From Stieleria tagensis (GTDB lineage Bacteria > Planctomycetota > Planctomycetia > Pirellulales > Pirellulaceae), in assembly GCF_024129865.1 (NCBI RefSeq), contig NZ_JAMYFE010000021.1:1-64000 (forward strand): 64,000 nucleotides of DNA. Direction: 5' to 3'. Positions 55,725-64,000 of this stretch are shown here, piece by piece. The translations under genes and the position numbers were made by a program. Below the pieces are notes generated by a model. It was given only the letters and a program-made list of their open reading frames with translations, made no database searches and was not told the DNA's origin. Positions within the stretch are counted from its first letter, which is position 1. Each line of letters opens with the position of its first letter.

Positions 55725-57224
55725 TCATCGTGGACCTGGGGCGTTGATCTGGTCGGCCGAGCGATCTTGACCAGGCGTCATCACTCCGTCTGAATCGACG
55801 GACTTCCGATCCAACGGCGTTCCGGTTTTCCGATCAAACGTATCGGGTGACAATTTCGGTGGGACACTGTCTCCGGTTTCGTCCATCCAACGCTCCAGCA
55901 CGCCGGCCAACTTGTCTTCGACGGCGGCATAGTCGGGATCACCCGCCAAATTCTTCAACTGCAGCGGATCGGATTGGACGTTGTACAGTGCTGCGGTCGG
56001 TCGCGGCGACAAAAATACATCGGCCTGGGCGGGTGTTAATGTGCCTTGGGATTGCAGTTTGCGAAGCTGTTGGTGCGAATCACTGCGAACCGAATCGGCC
56101 GGTCCCTGCCAAGCCAAATTGGGACGTTCGTTCAAAATCAACAAGTAGTCGCCATCTCGGACGCTGCGACCAAACGCTTCGTAGTCATGCCAGTTGTGCT
56201 CGGAAAAAGCGTACTGGCGAATCGTGGCCGAGGGATCGTTGAACAACGGCAGCATCGAGACGCCTTGGACCGTTTCGGGAATCTCACAACCGGCTACCGA
56301 AAGTGCGGTCGGTGCTAAATCGATCGCGCTGACCAATTGCTCACTCGGTCCGGCCCATTTGATGCCCTGGGGCCAATGGGCAACCAACGCGGTTTTCATT
56401 CCTGAATCATGCAGTCGCGTTTTCGCCCGTGGAAACGGTCGGCCGTTGTCAGCGAGAACAAAAATCAACGTGTTGTCGAGCACACCTTGCTTGCGCAATT
56501 CATCCACGACCACTCCGATGCGATAGTCAAACCGAGTGACTTCGTTGTAATACGATGCCAGGTCCTGACGTGTGGGTTCGTCATCTGACAAAAAGGGCGG
56601 AACCACTACGTCTTGAGGTTGGTGTTTCGGCCCATACAGTTTCGGTTTCCATTGCCCGTCGGCATCCCACCCGCGGTGGGCGTCGTACGACGCAAACCAA
56701 AAGAAGAACGGTTGATCCATTGGTCGCTGCTGCGTCACGCTCTGCCAGTTCGCCGAACCGCTCGAATCGCCTTTGGTTCGCCCGGCATCAACATGATCAA
56801 ATGCCACCGGTCGTTTTGACTGGCCCTGCGTCGGCGCGGTGGATGTCATGTGATGCTTGCCCGACAGCGCGGTGTAGTACCCCGCCTGCTTTAAGATCTC
56901 AGGGAACCAGGGCAGCGGCAGTGAAATCGGCTGGTGCAGTTCGGCGCCTTTTCCGTTGTTGTGCGGATAGCGTCCTGTGATGATGCTGCTGCGCGACGGG
57001 CTGCAACTGCTGGCCGTCAGGTAGGCGCGGTCAAAACGAATGCCGGTCTCGGCCAACTGGTCGATATTCGGCGTTCTGGCGGCATCGTTGCCATAACATC
57101 CGTAGTCATTCCAGCTGACGTCATCGGCAATGAAAAAGACGATATTGGGGCGGTCGTCGCTGCGCGCCGGCGAGACGGCGCAGACCAACAATAACGCGGT
57201 GCAACGGGCGATGGTTGATAGCAT
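55725..57224 (-). CDS. Secreted sulfatase (CSPSR type)
   Basis: Protein of 499 residues, family S1 sulfatase. A signal peptide (TALLLVCAVSPARS) is followed by NIVFFIADDVSWNDYGCYGND with the metal-binding Asp pair, and the formylglycine site CSPSR near residue 74-78. HDSGMKTALVAHWPQG and ALYNVQSDPLQLKNLAGD are family stretches. It would cleave sulfate esters outside the cytoplasm. It differs from the first sulfatase (CTAGR) and is not a close duplicate of it. The gene runs towards the 31-bp repeats. Confidence 0.92.
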   Translation of the reverse strand: MLSTIARCTALLLVCAVSPARSDDRPNIVFFIADDVSWNDYGCYGNDAARTPNIDQLAETGIRFDRAYLTASSCSPSRSSIITGRYPHNNGKGAELHQPISLPLPWFPEILKQAGYYTALSGKHHMTSTAPTQGQSKRPVAFDHVDAGRTKGDSSGSANWQSVTQQRPMDQPFFFWFASYDAHRGWDADGQWKPKLYGPKHQPQDVVVPPFLSDDEPTRQDLASYYNEVTRFDYRIGVVVDELRKQGVLDNTLIFVLADNGRPFPRAKTRLHDSGMKTALVAHWPQGIKWAGPSEQLVSAIDLAPTALSVAGCEIPETVQGVSMLPLFNDPSATIRQYAFSEHNWHDYEAFGRSVRDGDYLLILNERPNLAWQGPADSVRSDSHQQLRKLQSQGTLTPAQADVFLSPRPTAALYNVQSDPLQLKNLAGDPDYAAVEDKLAGVLERWMDETGDSVPPKLSPDTFDRKTGTPLDRKSVDSDGVMTPGQDRSADQINAPGPR

Positions 57225-57303
57225 TTGCAGAGGACAGGACGTGTGAGGAGGCAGGGTGCAAGACCGGTTAGGATCGTTGGAATTTTCATTGGCGGTGTTT
57301 CTC

Positions 57304-57346
57304 GTAGCTGGGCCCGCCAGGGTTCAGTCGGTCTGAATCCTGGCGG
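57304..57346. repeat. Diverged relative of the 89-bp repeat unit, with a strong hairpin
   Basis: 57304-57327 matches the start of the 89-bp unit at 21 of 24 positions (GTAGCTGG, GCCA, GGTTCAG blocks). Within it CCGCCAGGGTTCAG (57314-57327) pairs with 57333-57346 across a 5-nt loop: 13 Watson-Crick pairs and one G-U. It lies in the 250-bp gap between the divergent sulfatase and hypothetical genes. Confidence 0.65.
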
Positions 57347-57474
57347 ATCCAGCCACGACACGGATGGTTCCGACGATCCTTTAGTTTAGTCGCTGCTCGT
57401 ACCCTGCGGTGGTGGCCGTTATGATTGACGGCAGAGGAACACGCTGAAAAAGGTTCGATCGACCGAGGGCAGTG

Positions 57475-58824
57475 ATGGGTCGTTGTTTGCAAACACAATT
57501 GCAATGCTCTGGAATCCAGGGGACAGTGACGCTGTCGTCTGCAGCGCGGTCGCTAGTCGATAGGCGCTGGCATGCGATCACCAGCAGCCATCTCGGCCAT
57601 TCGACCCGTCTGCATGCCGAGGTCTGTCGCTACATCAGTCGTTCGATGATCGATGCACGGCGGTCGGGACACTGCGTTGTCGTCGCATCCGAGTCGGCGG
57701 CCGAACCCTGGGTGGTCCGCGCGGCCGAATTGTTTGGCGTGCCCCTGATCCATGTGCATGCGACTGGGAATGACACCGAACAAGCGGTTTCCAACGATCA
57801 GGTGACAGGGCGGGACCGAGCCATCGTTCGCTGTCAAACATCGGCGACGCGTGACGATGTCGTGGCTGCGATTGCCGATCAAGTGGACTGTGTCTACCTG
57901 CGTCCGCATGGCAACATTGAAGCCTCGCTTCAGCAACAATTGGAGCACACCGATCAAGCGACCGTGCGGATCGCAATTCATTCTCCGGCGATCGACAAAC
58001 GCTCGCACAAAGCCACGTTGGCGATGATGGGACGCGGCGCGGTCGGTTGGTACTGCCGTCCGCCCGATCGCCAGTTGCCCGATCGTCAGCCCATCGCGCA
58101 CAGCGGTGATGAAAATTCAGGAGTCCGTGTCACTGCGAAAACCGATGCTGCTCGGATCGTGGCCGACGACTGGACGAAAACCGATGGCCAGTGGTTGGTG
58201 CATTGCACTCGAGCGCCCAGTGGCCCCTGGCCGGGACAGAGCATGCGTCAACACCGTGACAGTTTGCTGCTGGGTGGATCGTCGACGATGGCGATGTCGA
58301 CACCAGCACCACTGGATTCGTTGCTGCGGATCGTGCAAACACGTCGCCTGGTGGCATCGGCACTGACCAGCGATCGGCGTTGGCCGGTGGTGTGTTTTTC
58401 ACAACAGCCTTTGGCCTGGCTGTTGTCACAGCGTCGCTATCGACCGCATCTACATCGCTGGGATTACGAGCCCTATGGAATCGCGATCCGCAAGACGGCA
58501 GCGGTTGCCGCTGGATTTGCGCCGGTGGTGTATGGATCAGCGGGCGACGCATCCACCCTGCCCGCCGACGAGCGGTATCGCCATCAGGCGACCGGCAAGA
58601 CCTATGACTGGACCCGAGAACGCGAATGGCGTCACTTGGGCGATGTGGATTTGGACCGTTTTGATGTCGCCGACGTACGCGTGTTCGTGGGTGAGGAAAG
58701 CGATGCTCCGCGTGTAGCGGGCCGTTTTGTAGTCAGCGTTGTGGGCCGCTGGATTGACAGCGAATTAGATGGCTTGGCCTTCGATTTTCAGGACCGGCAA
58801 TCGGCCCCGCACGTCGATCTGTGA
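57475..58824 (+). CDS. Uncharacterised protein with EREWR motif
   Basis: Protein of 449 residues not assigned to a family. Residues 10-170 look like a Rossmann or SLOG-type nucleotide-binding region. The C-terminal part (about 240-410) has conserved-looking blocks: LVHCTRAPSGPWPG, HRWDYEPYGIAIRK, and DWTREREWRHLGDVDLD. The last has the spacing of E-x-E-W-R motifs known from the DUF2971/AbiGi-like group, so a nucleic-acid or stress-related role is possible but unproven. ATG 57475 follows GAGGG at 57465-57469. The final 60 bp overlap the oppositely oriented radical SAM gene. Confidence 0.65.
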   Translation: MGRCLQTQLQCSGIQGTVTLSSAARSLVDRRWHAITSSHLGHSTRLHAEVCRYISRSMIDARRSGHCVVVASESAAEPWVVRAAELFGVPLIHVHATGNDTEQAVSNDQVTGRDRAIVRCQTSATRDDVVAAIADQVDCVYLRPHGNIEASLQQQLEHTDQATVRIAIHSPAIDKRSHKATLAMMGRGAVGWYCRPPDRQLPDRQPIAHSGDENSGVRVTAKTDAARIVADDWTKTDGQWLVHCTRAPSGPWPGQSMRQHRDSLLLGGSSTMAMSTPAPLDSLLRIVQTRRLVASALTSDRRWPVVCFSQQPLAWLLSQRRYRPHLHRWDYEPYGIAIRKTAAVAAGFAPVVYGSAGDASTLPADERYRHQATGKTYDWTREREWRHLGDVDLDRFDVADVRVFVGEESDAPRVAGRFVVSVVGRWIDSELDGLAFDFQDRQSAPHVDL

Positions 58825-59868
58825 TCGGATGGATTCAGGGGTATTGTCCGCCGGCCTTGGGCGCTGGTCGGCGGCTGGCGTGGGCGGTTGATAATCGCTG
58901 CCTTGGCGCGTGCCCCGGCGCTCGAATTCCGCTTCGATCTGCAATTTCAGTTTTGACTTTTCCAGACACCACTTCGGTTCGATCAAATAACTTGGCGGGG
59001 CGTCGCCGCTGATTCGTTCGACAATCGTGGTCGGCGGGATTCGCTGCAGAAAATCCACCACCGTGTTCACGTAAGTGTCCTGCTGCATCATCCGAATTTT
59101 TCCGGTTAACACTTCTTCGCCCAATGGCGTGCCCTGAACGGCATACAGGTTGTGCAGCTTGATCGCGTCAAACCCTAATCGCGCCACTTCGTCAGCGGTT
59201 TGCATCATCATGTCGTGAGTTTCGCCGGGAATCCCCAAGATGATGTGGACACAGCATTCGAAACCTCGCCCGCGACTCCGGTCGATCGCGTTGACCAGAT
59301 GGTCATGGGTGTGGGCGCGGTTCATCCAGTCCAAACCGGGTTGATGCATGGTTTGCATGCCATATTCCAGCGAGACGTAGTGTTCCACAGCCAACGACTC
59401 GGCCAACTGCAAAACGCTCTCGGGAACACAATCCGGGCGGGTGCCGATAGCCAACCCCAAAATATCCGAGTCCCAATCCAGTGCCAGGCGAAAGATTTCC
59501 TGCAACTGCTCGACCGGGGCGTAGGTGTTGGTCGCTGGTTGGAAATAGGCCAGAAACCCATGCACATTTCCGTAACGGCGACGAACGCTTTCGATTCCGT
59601 CCTGCAATTGCTGGCCGACCCGTTTCAACCGCACTCGTCGCGAGGGGCTGAAGGATTGGTTGTCGCAAAAATTACAACCACCGCGGGCCACGGCCCCATC
59701 GACGTTGGGGCAGGTGAATCCGGCGTCAATGCTGACACGTTGCACGCGGCCACCAAACCGGCGGCGCAGCGAGGCGCCAAACGTGTTGTAGTGCAATTGT
59801 TCCTGTTGCCAGGCCAAACGATCGTCAGATTCGGAAATTGTCACAGCTGTCAGTTGCCAAATGATCAC
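58765..59868 (-). CDS. Radical SAM protein, TIGR01212/YhcC family
   Basis: Protein of 367 residues with CPNVDGAVARGGCNFC (Cys spacing C-x12-C-x2-C), the characteristic cluster of the TIGR01212 group rather than C-x3-C-x2-C. FLAYFQPATNTYAPVEQLQEIFR, LAIGTRPDCV and SLEYGMQTMH are further family stretches; HIILGIPGET is in the barrel. The product is a predicted SAM-radical enzyme of unknown substrate. The start is GTG at 59868. The tail of about 45 residues after the conserved region, ending VLKIEGQAI, overlaps the end of the upstream gene by 60 bp, head to head at the stops. Confidence 0.85.
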   Translation of the reverse strand: MIIWQLTAVTISESDDRLAWQQEQLHYNTFGASLRRRFGGRVQRVSIDAGFTCPNVDGAVARGGCNFCDNQSFSPSRRVRLKRVGQQLQDGIESVRRRYGNVHGFLAYFQPATNTYAPVEQLQEIFRLALDWDSDILGLAIGTRPDCVPESVLQLAESLAVEHYVSLEYGMQTMHQPGLDWMNRAHTHDHLVNAIDRSRGRGFECCVHIILGIPGETHDMMMQTADEVARLGFDAIKLHNLYAVQGTPLGEEVLTGKIRMMQQDTYVNTVVDFLQRIPPTTIVERISGDAPPSYLIEPKWCLEKSKLKLQIEAEFERRGTRQGSDYQPPTPAADQRPRPADNTPESIRSQIDVRGRLPVLKIEGQAI

Positions 59869-59952
59869 ATGGGATAGATATTAGAACGTGGCGATTTTCC
59901 CCGCCCAGCTTATCGCGACTGCCCGCCAGCACCAAATCCCGCGAGGAAGACG

Positions 59953-60417
59953 GTGAATTATTACGAAGACGACGACGACCTAGATTTCGCCGGTAAATAC
60001 GGCCAGCTCACCCCCACCGGTGGTGGTGACCCGATCCCGTTGATCAAAGATCGATTGGTGGTCGGCCGCCGCAGTGAGTGCGACATCCAATTGAAGTTCA
60101 ATAATGTTTCCGGGCAGCACTGTCGCCTGTCGCTGGAACATGGTTACTGGTTTATTCGCGATTTGAATAGCCGTAATGGGATCAAAGTCGACGGACGGCC
60201 GGTGATTCGCAAGCGTTTGGACCCCAAATGCAAACTCGCCATCGCCCGTCACGAGTACATCGTCGAGTACGACCCGCAAACGCTGGGTGCCTACGGACCG
60301 CCGCCGGCGGATGATGAGTACATGGACGAATTGATGCGTAGCTCGCTGATGGACCGCGCCGGTTTGAGCAAGCGAGACGACAAGAAAGGGTTTGGCAACA
60401 AGCGAACGGAACTGTAG
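59953..60417 (+). CDS. FHA domain protein
   Basis: Small protein of 154 residues. The FHA domain (about 30-110) contains VVGRRSECDIQL, NNVSGQHCRLSL and DLNSRNGIKVDGRP, the standard phosphothreonine-binding pattern (GR, S..H, NGxxV). The N-terminus is acidic (YYEDDDDLD) and the C-terminus is Lys-rich. GTG 59953 lies downstream of GAGG at 59943-59946. It converges with a Ser/Thr kinase gene whose stop is adjacent (60418), so it may bind that kinase or its targets. Confidence 0.88.
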   Translation: MNYYEDDDDLDFAGKYGQLTPTGGGDPIPLIKDRLVVGRRSECDIQLKFNNVSGQHCRLSLEHGYWFIRDLNSRNGIKVDGRPVIRKRLDPKCKLAIARHEYIVEYDPQTLGAYGPPPADDEYMDELMRSSLMDRAGLSKRDDKKGFGNKRTEL

Positions 60418-62835
60418 TTACGCATTGGCGTCCGGCGTTTCCAGTGTTTCTGTCATGTCGACCGCTTCCATCGGTTTGGAAGTGTCTTTGACAGCTTGTT
60501 TGCCCAACAGACCGTTGGCCCCGATCAATTGGCTGCGACCTGTGCCACGTTCTCGGGTCGCGTGTCGCAGAAAAAACCAAAAGATCGCGCCCGACAGCAG
60601 GATCAATGCCAGTAGCGCCGCGGCACCCTGCCGTAGCAAGCTTTGCCGCATCGAACCGACCGGCGCGAACACCTTGCTCAGTCGGTATTGGACCAACACC
60701 AGCAGGTCAGCGTGACCCTGTGCAGGGCCCGCTGCTTGCGTCACTTGATCCGATGGATCGTCGGCATCAAACGGCTCGGCATCTGGAACGTTGACCGGTT
60801 GCATGGCCGCGATCCAATCGCCGTCGTATTCATCGGCGTCATCTTCGCGAGCCACCGGGTCGCGGTAATCCACGTCTCCGCCCTGCAACAACTGTTCGAC
60901 TTTTTCAGGCGGCACCTGGTACTTCTCGACCTTTCTGCCCGATTCATATCGCTGTTCCATGTAGGGATGCTGCAACACGGTTCCCCGCATCGGTCCCTCG
61001 CGAGCCTCGACCAATGCAGCGACTTGATTGCTGCCCGAATCGCCCTGCAACAAATCAAAATCACCCAGGTTGATGGTTGCTACGAACACCGCATCGGGAC
61101 GTTCTTTCGCTGACCCATCCAGCCAGATCGGTGCGCTGATGGCGACTTTCCACAATCCCGTCGCGGTGGATTGAAAGGCAGCGGACAGATGCATGTTGAG
61201 TGCCGGCCGCAAGGATTCGATCGGCGTGTCGACCGGCAGATCGTTTTTGCCGCCATGGTAGTAGGTCCGATAGGCGTAATTCCGCCCGGCACTGTTTTGT
61301 TGCTGGGGAACCGGCGCGTCGTAAACGATAGAGAAAATCGTGCCCGACGCATCCGTGACAAACATTGTCGCCAGCCGTGGTACCCGCGATTCGGTCTCCG
61401 GTGACGTGTATCTTTCCAGCCGCTTGGACAGGTATTGGTCCAATTCGATCCGGGCCGAATTGGCCAGCAGTTCTAGGCGGGTGTCGACCATCTTTAACGC
61501 CCGTTTGCTGGTCCCCTGGTCGGCGATGGTTTTCAGCTCCCGCTGCAAATCCGAATCGGATAACGCAGCCGACAATGTTTGGCGAAATCCGTTCCGATTC
61601 ATTTCATCGCGGCACAACCGAAAGTAACGCTCCAGTTCACCCTCAAGTGTTTTGGCGGCAAACTTGGCGGCCAGCTGATTGCTGCTGAGCGCTTCCTGAC
61701 GCAACAGTTGTTCGGTGCTGTCGCTGGCATAGTTGATCGTGCGCACGGCATACAGACTGGTGGCCAACAGCAACAACAGCGGCCCCAAAATGCCCAGCAA
61801 TAACAGTGGCCGACGGGCGCGTGTTTCGCTGCGACGATCCAATCGATCCAGGATCTCCTGAACATTGGTGAAACGGTCGGCCGGGTCCGCCGCCAAACAA
61901 CGGCTGACGATCCTTGCCAATTCCCGATCCACACCGGTCTGTTGGATATGGCGAATCGGCGGCGTTGCCTGCTGAATCGATTCGCGGTAGCGCTGCAACC
62001 GTTTGGGCAGCGACCCGGCGGTGTCCAATTGTTCGACGATCGAATCATCACGATAGGGTGGCCCGCCGGTTAACATGCGATACATGATCGCACCGACGGC
62101 ATAAACATCCCACGAACTGCTGGGGGTGGATCCCAGGTCGGCTTGCTCTGGCGCCATGTAAAACAGGGTGCCCAGTGCCGGCGTCTGGTCATGCGTCATC
62201 CGGCTTTGCCCGAAATCAGCCAGCCGTGGCTCGTGGTCTTCGCCCAACAAAATATTGGCCGGTTTCAGATCACAGTGCAGCACGCCTTTGCTGTGACTAT
62301 GGTTCAGTCCGACGCAGATTCGGCGGAACAGCGCCACCGCTTCGCCAACCGGTAGCTCGCCACGCTCGGTCAACATCTCCTCGAGCGAACCGCCGGTGAC
62401 CAATTCCATCACATAGTAGGGCGGGTCATTGTCCCACCCGACTTCCAACACCTGAACAATATGGCGATCGGCAGACAGCTGCACCAGATTTTTCACTTCA
62501 TGGCTAAGCAGCGACCAATTGACGCCGCCGCGATGAAGAAAGAACTTGATTGCAACCGGCCGGCCGGTGTTCAAATCACGACCGACCCAGACCTGGCCAA
62601 AGGCGCCGCTGCCCAAAAACCGTTCCAGCCGATACCCTGGGACCTCCGACGGTGGCCCGGTGGCCTGCATCGACAGCTTCTTGCTGGACGAACGACCGCC
62701 CTCGGTCTGGTATTGCGTCTGGTCCTCGTTGCTCACTCCGTTACTCTCGCCTGTTAACGCTTCACTCGTTTCCCGATGCTTTTTAATCATCCCCAACGCC
62801 GCCTTCGTATTGTACCGCCCCAGCGATGGGGGCAT
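60418..62835 (-). CDS. Membrane Ser/Thr protein kinase with sensor domain
   Basis: Protein of 805 residues. The kinase domain (about 68-335) has LGSGAFGQVW, catalytic Lys in VAIKFF (K97), HCDLKPAN at 187-194 and ADFGQS at 206-211. The Arg before the catalytic Asp is replaced by Cys, a non-RD kinase. A juxtamembrane stretch and TM1 (RRPLLLLGILGPLLLLLATSL, 342-362) follow. About 370 extracytoplasmic residues come next, with a dCache-like pattern, then TM2 (GAAALLALILLSGAIFWFF, about 738-757) and a short cytoplasmic tail. Ligand sensing outside is inferred. Starts at 62835 and 62790 (MIKKHRE) are both possible. Its gene is divergent from the amidohydrolase by three bases. Confidence 0.85.
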   Translation of the reverse strand: MPPSLGRYNTKAALGMIKKHRETSEALTGESNGVSNEDQTQYQTEGGRSSSKKLSMQATGPPSEVPGYRLERFLGSGAFGQVWVGRDLNTGRPVAIKFFLHRGGVNWSLLSHEVKNLVQLSADRHIVQVLEVGWDNDPPYYVMELVTGGSLEEMLTERGELPVGEAVALFRRICVGLNHSHSKGVLHCDLKPANILLGEDHEPRLADFGQSRMTHDQTPALGTLFYMAPEQADLGSTPSSSWDVYAVGAIMYRMLTGGPPYRDDSIVEQLDTAGSLPKRLQRYRESIQQATPPIRHIQQTGVDRELARIVSRCLAADPADRFTNVQEILDRLDRRSETRARRPLLLLGILGPLLLLLATSLYAVRTINYASDSTEQLLRQEALSSNQLAAKFAAKTLEGELERYFRLCRDEMNRNGFRQTLSAALSDSDLQRELKTIADQGTSKRALKMVDTRLELLANSARIELDQYLSKRLERYTSPETESRVPRLATMFVTDASGTIFSIVYDAPVPQQQNSAGRNYAYRTYYHGGKNDLPVDTPIESLRPALNMHLSAAFQSTATGLWKVAISAPIWLDGSAKERPDAVFVATINLGDFDLLQGDSGSNQVAALVEAREGPMRGTVLQHPYMEQRYESGRKVEKYQVPPEKVEQLLQGGDVDYRDPVAREDDADEYDGDWIAAMQPVNVPDAEPFDADDPSDQVTQAAGPAQGHADLLVLVQYRLSKVFAPVGSMRQSLLRQGAAALLALILLSGAIFWFFLRHATRERGTGRSQLIGANGLLGKQAVKDTSKPMEAVDMTETLETPDANA

Positions 62836-62838
62836 GGC

Positions 62839-64000
62839 ATGATCCGTAGCGGGATCGCGGCCATGCTGGTCGGCATTGGATTAACCAGCTCGACGGCGGC
62901 CCAGTCCAACACGTCGCCGGCGGACGGCCCTCCGTCTAATGAACAGACCGACATCCAAACCGACACGGCGACTCCTTTGGCGTCCGACCGACCGCTGGAA
63001 GAACCACTGGACGGGCGTGACGGCCGCGAGTTGTTGCTACGAAACTTCCGTCCAAAATCCCAATTGATCGTCGCCCAGCACCCGCGATCGGCCGCAGCGA
63101 TGCCGGTGGTCGATGTGCACACACACTTTCATTACAAACTAAGAGAAAATCAGCAAGAGCTGGATGATTTTGTGGCGTTGATGGACCGCAATCACATTGC
63201 GGTTTGTGTCTCGCTGGATGGACGCTTGGGCGATCAACTTGATCGCCACATCAAATTTCTATGGACCAAGTATCAGGATCGATTCGCAATTTTTGCCAAC
63301 GTCGATTGGCGTGGCAATGCGCCGATCGACGAACCCGCGCTGTGGCCCTGCCACCGTCCGGGGTTTGCCGAACGCACCGCCGAGTTGCTCGAACAGGCCG
63401 CCGAGCGCGGTGTCAGTGGGCTGAAACTGTTCAAGCGATTCGGATTGCGTTATCGCAACCCGGATGGGACCTTGATCAAAATCGATGACCCGCGCTGGGA
63501 TCCGATTTGGGCCAAGTGCGGAGAACTGGGGTTGCCGATCATCATTCACACGGCTGATCCGGCGGCATTTTTTGACCCCGTCGATGAAACCAACGAGCGC
63601 TGGGAGGAACTCAGTCGGCATCCCGATTGGAGTTTCTATGGTGACGAGTACCCATCGCGCGACGAATTGCTGGCAGCCCGAAACCGCATGATTCAGCGTC
63701 ATCCCAAAACACAATTCATTGGCGCTCACATCGCCAACAGTGCCGAGGACTTGAGCACCGTCGCTGGCTGGCTGGACACCTATCCAAACCTGTGGATCGA
63801 ACCGGCCTCGCGGATCGGAGAACTAGGGCGACAGCCATTCACCGCGCGTGACTTTTTGATCCGCTATCAAGATCGTCTGCTATTCGGAACCGATGGCCCG
63901 TGGCCGGAAGCTCGTCTGCGACTGTACTGGCGGTTCTTTGAAACCCATGACGAATCGTTTGCCTACAGTGAAAAAGTTCCCCCGCCTCAAGGGATGTGGC
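62839..64000 (+). CDS. Secreted amidohydrolase-family protein (partial)
   Basis: The 5' 387 codons of a gene that runs off the window, with no stop. A signal peptide (IAAMLVGIGLTSSTAAQS) precedes a TIM-barrel metal-dependent hydrolase of the amidohydrolase 2 family. VVDVHTHFHYKL carries the first metal site, GLKLFKRFGL, PIIIHTADPAAFF and FIGAHIANS the later ligands, and LLFGTDGPWP the final Asp. Such proteins are lactonases, decarboxylases or amidohydrolases; the reaction is not assigned. ATG at 62839 is in frame with the metal motif. Confidence 0.8.
   Translation, partial: MIRSGIAAMLVGIGLTSSTAAQSNTSPADGPPSNEQTDIQTDTATPLASDRPLEEPLDGRDGRELLLRNFRPKSQLIVAQHPRSAAAMPVVDVHTHFHYKLRENQQELDDFVALMDRNHIAVCVSLDGRLGDQLDRHIKFLWTKYQDRFAIFANVDWRGNAPIDEPALWPCHRPGFAERTAELLEQAAERGVSGLKLFKRFGLRYRNPDGTLIKIDDPRWDPIWAKCGELGLPIIIHTADPAAFFDPVDETNERWEELSRHPDWSFYGDEYPSRDELLAARNRMIQRHPKTQFIGAHIANSAEDLSTVAGWLDTYPNLWIEPASRIGELGRQPFTARDFLIRYQDRLLFGTDGPWPEARLRLYWRFFETHDESFAYSEKVPPPQGMW

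Noticed and set aside
62809-62814. TACAAT (leftward) as the -10 box of the kinase gene
   Set aside because: No -35 hexamer at a suitable distance, and it lies downstream of the longest start, so it was not listed as a promoter.

Overview
The window reads as chromosomal DNA of a planctomycete, most likely of the Pirellulaceae (Rhodopirellula and relatives). The reasons are two secreted formylglycine sulfatases, proteins with planctomycete cytochrome C domains (PSCyt1, DUF1549/DUF1553), a Tat-exported DUF1501 protein paired with one of them, a moxR/Bat operon, a membrane Ser/Thr kinase, many genes without a clear Shine-Dalgarno site, and abundant hairpin-forming intergenic repeats. The DNA is moderately GC-rich. 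No rRNA, tRNA, CRISPR array or prophage was seen.

Layout. 1-1.1 kb: a XerC/D recombinase. 1.8-12.6 kb: a rightward cluster of sulfatase, MFS/spermidine-synthase-like fusion, MoxR, DUF58, DUF4381, a BatA/BatB double-VWA fusion, a TPR protein and BatD, mostly joined by ATGA or short overlaps but interrupted once by a palindromic repeat. 12.6-18.1 kb: galE, a secreted PSCyt1 protein, DAHP synthase and a methyltransferase. 18.2-22.3 kb: rpmF, fabD, fabG, acpP, fabF, the planctomycete form of the bacterial fatty-acid synthesis locus without plsX and fabH. 22.4-24.4 kb: two poorly characterised genes. 24.8-29.6 kb: a carbohydrate locus (DUF4432 epimerase-like protein, cupin, TIM-barrel isomerase, Gfo/Idh/MocA dehydrogenase).

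29.6-30.3 kb is an array of eight 89-bp hairpin-containing tandem repeats, followed by a large AsmA-like protein, SelO, and a leftward DUF1549/1553-DUF1501 pair. 40.9-48.9 kb: a complete oppABCDF peptide transporter followed by an FHA-GAF-class III nucleotide cyclase whose usual substrate-selecting residues are replaced. 48.9-55.5 kb: GNAT, a tandem DinB protein, an alpha/beta hydrolase and metG in one leftward unit, and a secreted thioredoxin-trypsin fusion. 55.5-64 kb: a 31-bp tandem repeat, a second sulfatase, an uncharacterised protein overlapping a radical SAM gene tail to tail, an FHA protein, a membrane kinase with an HCD catalytic motif, and the start of a secreted amidohydrolase cut off by the window end.

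The most unusual content is in the non-coding DNA: (i) a dispersed intergenic element of nested inverted repeats in seven places, one of them inside the Bat operon; (ii) a 140-bp MITE-like insertion with perfect 17-bp terminal inverted repeats and perfect 9-bp flanking direct repeats; (iii) the 89-bp array and a diverged relative of its unit 27 kb away; (iv) the 31-bp array. Functions are assigned from motifs and neighbourhood only; no database search was run.
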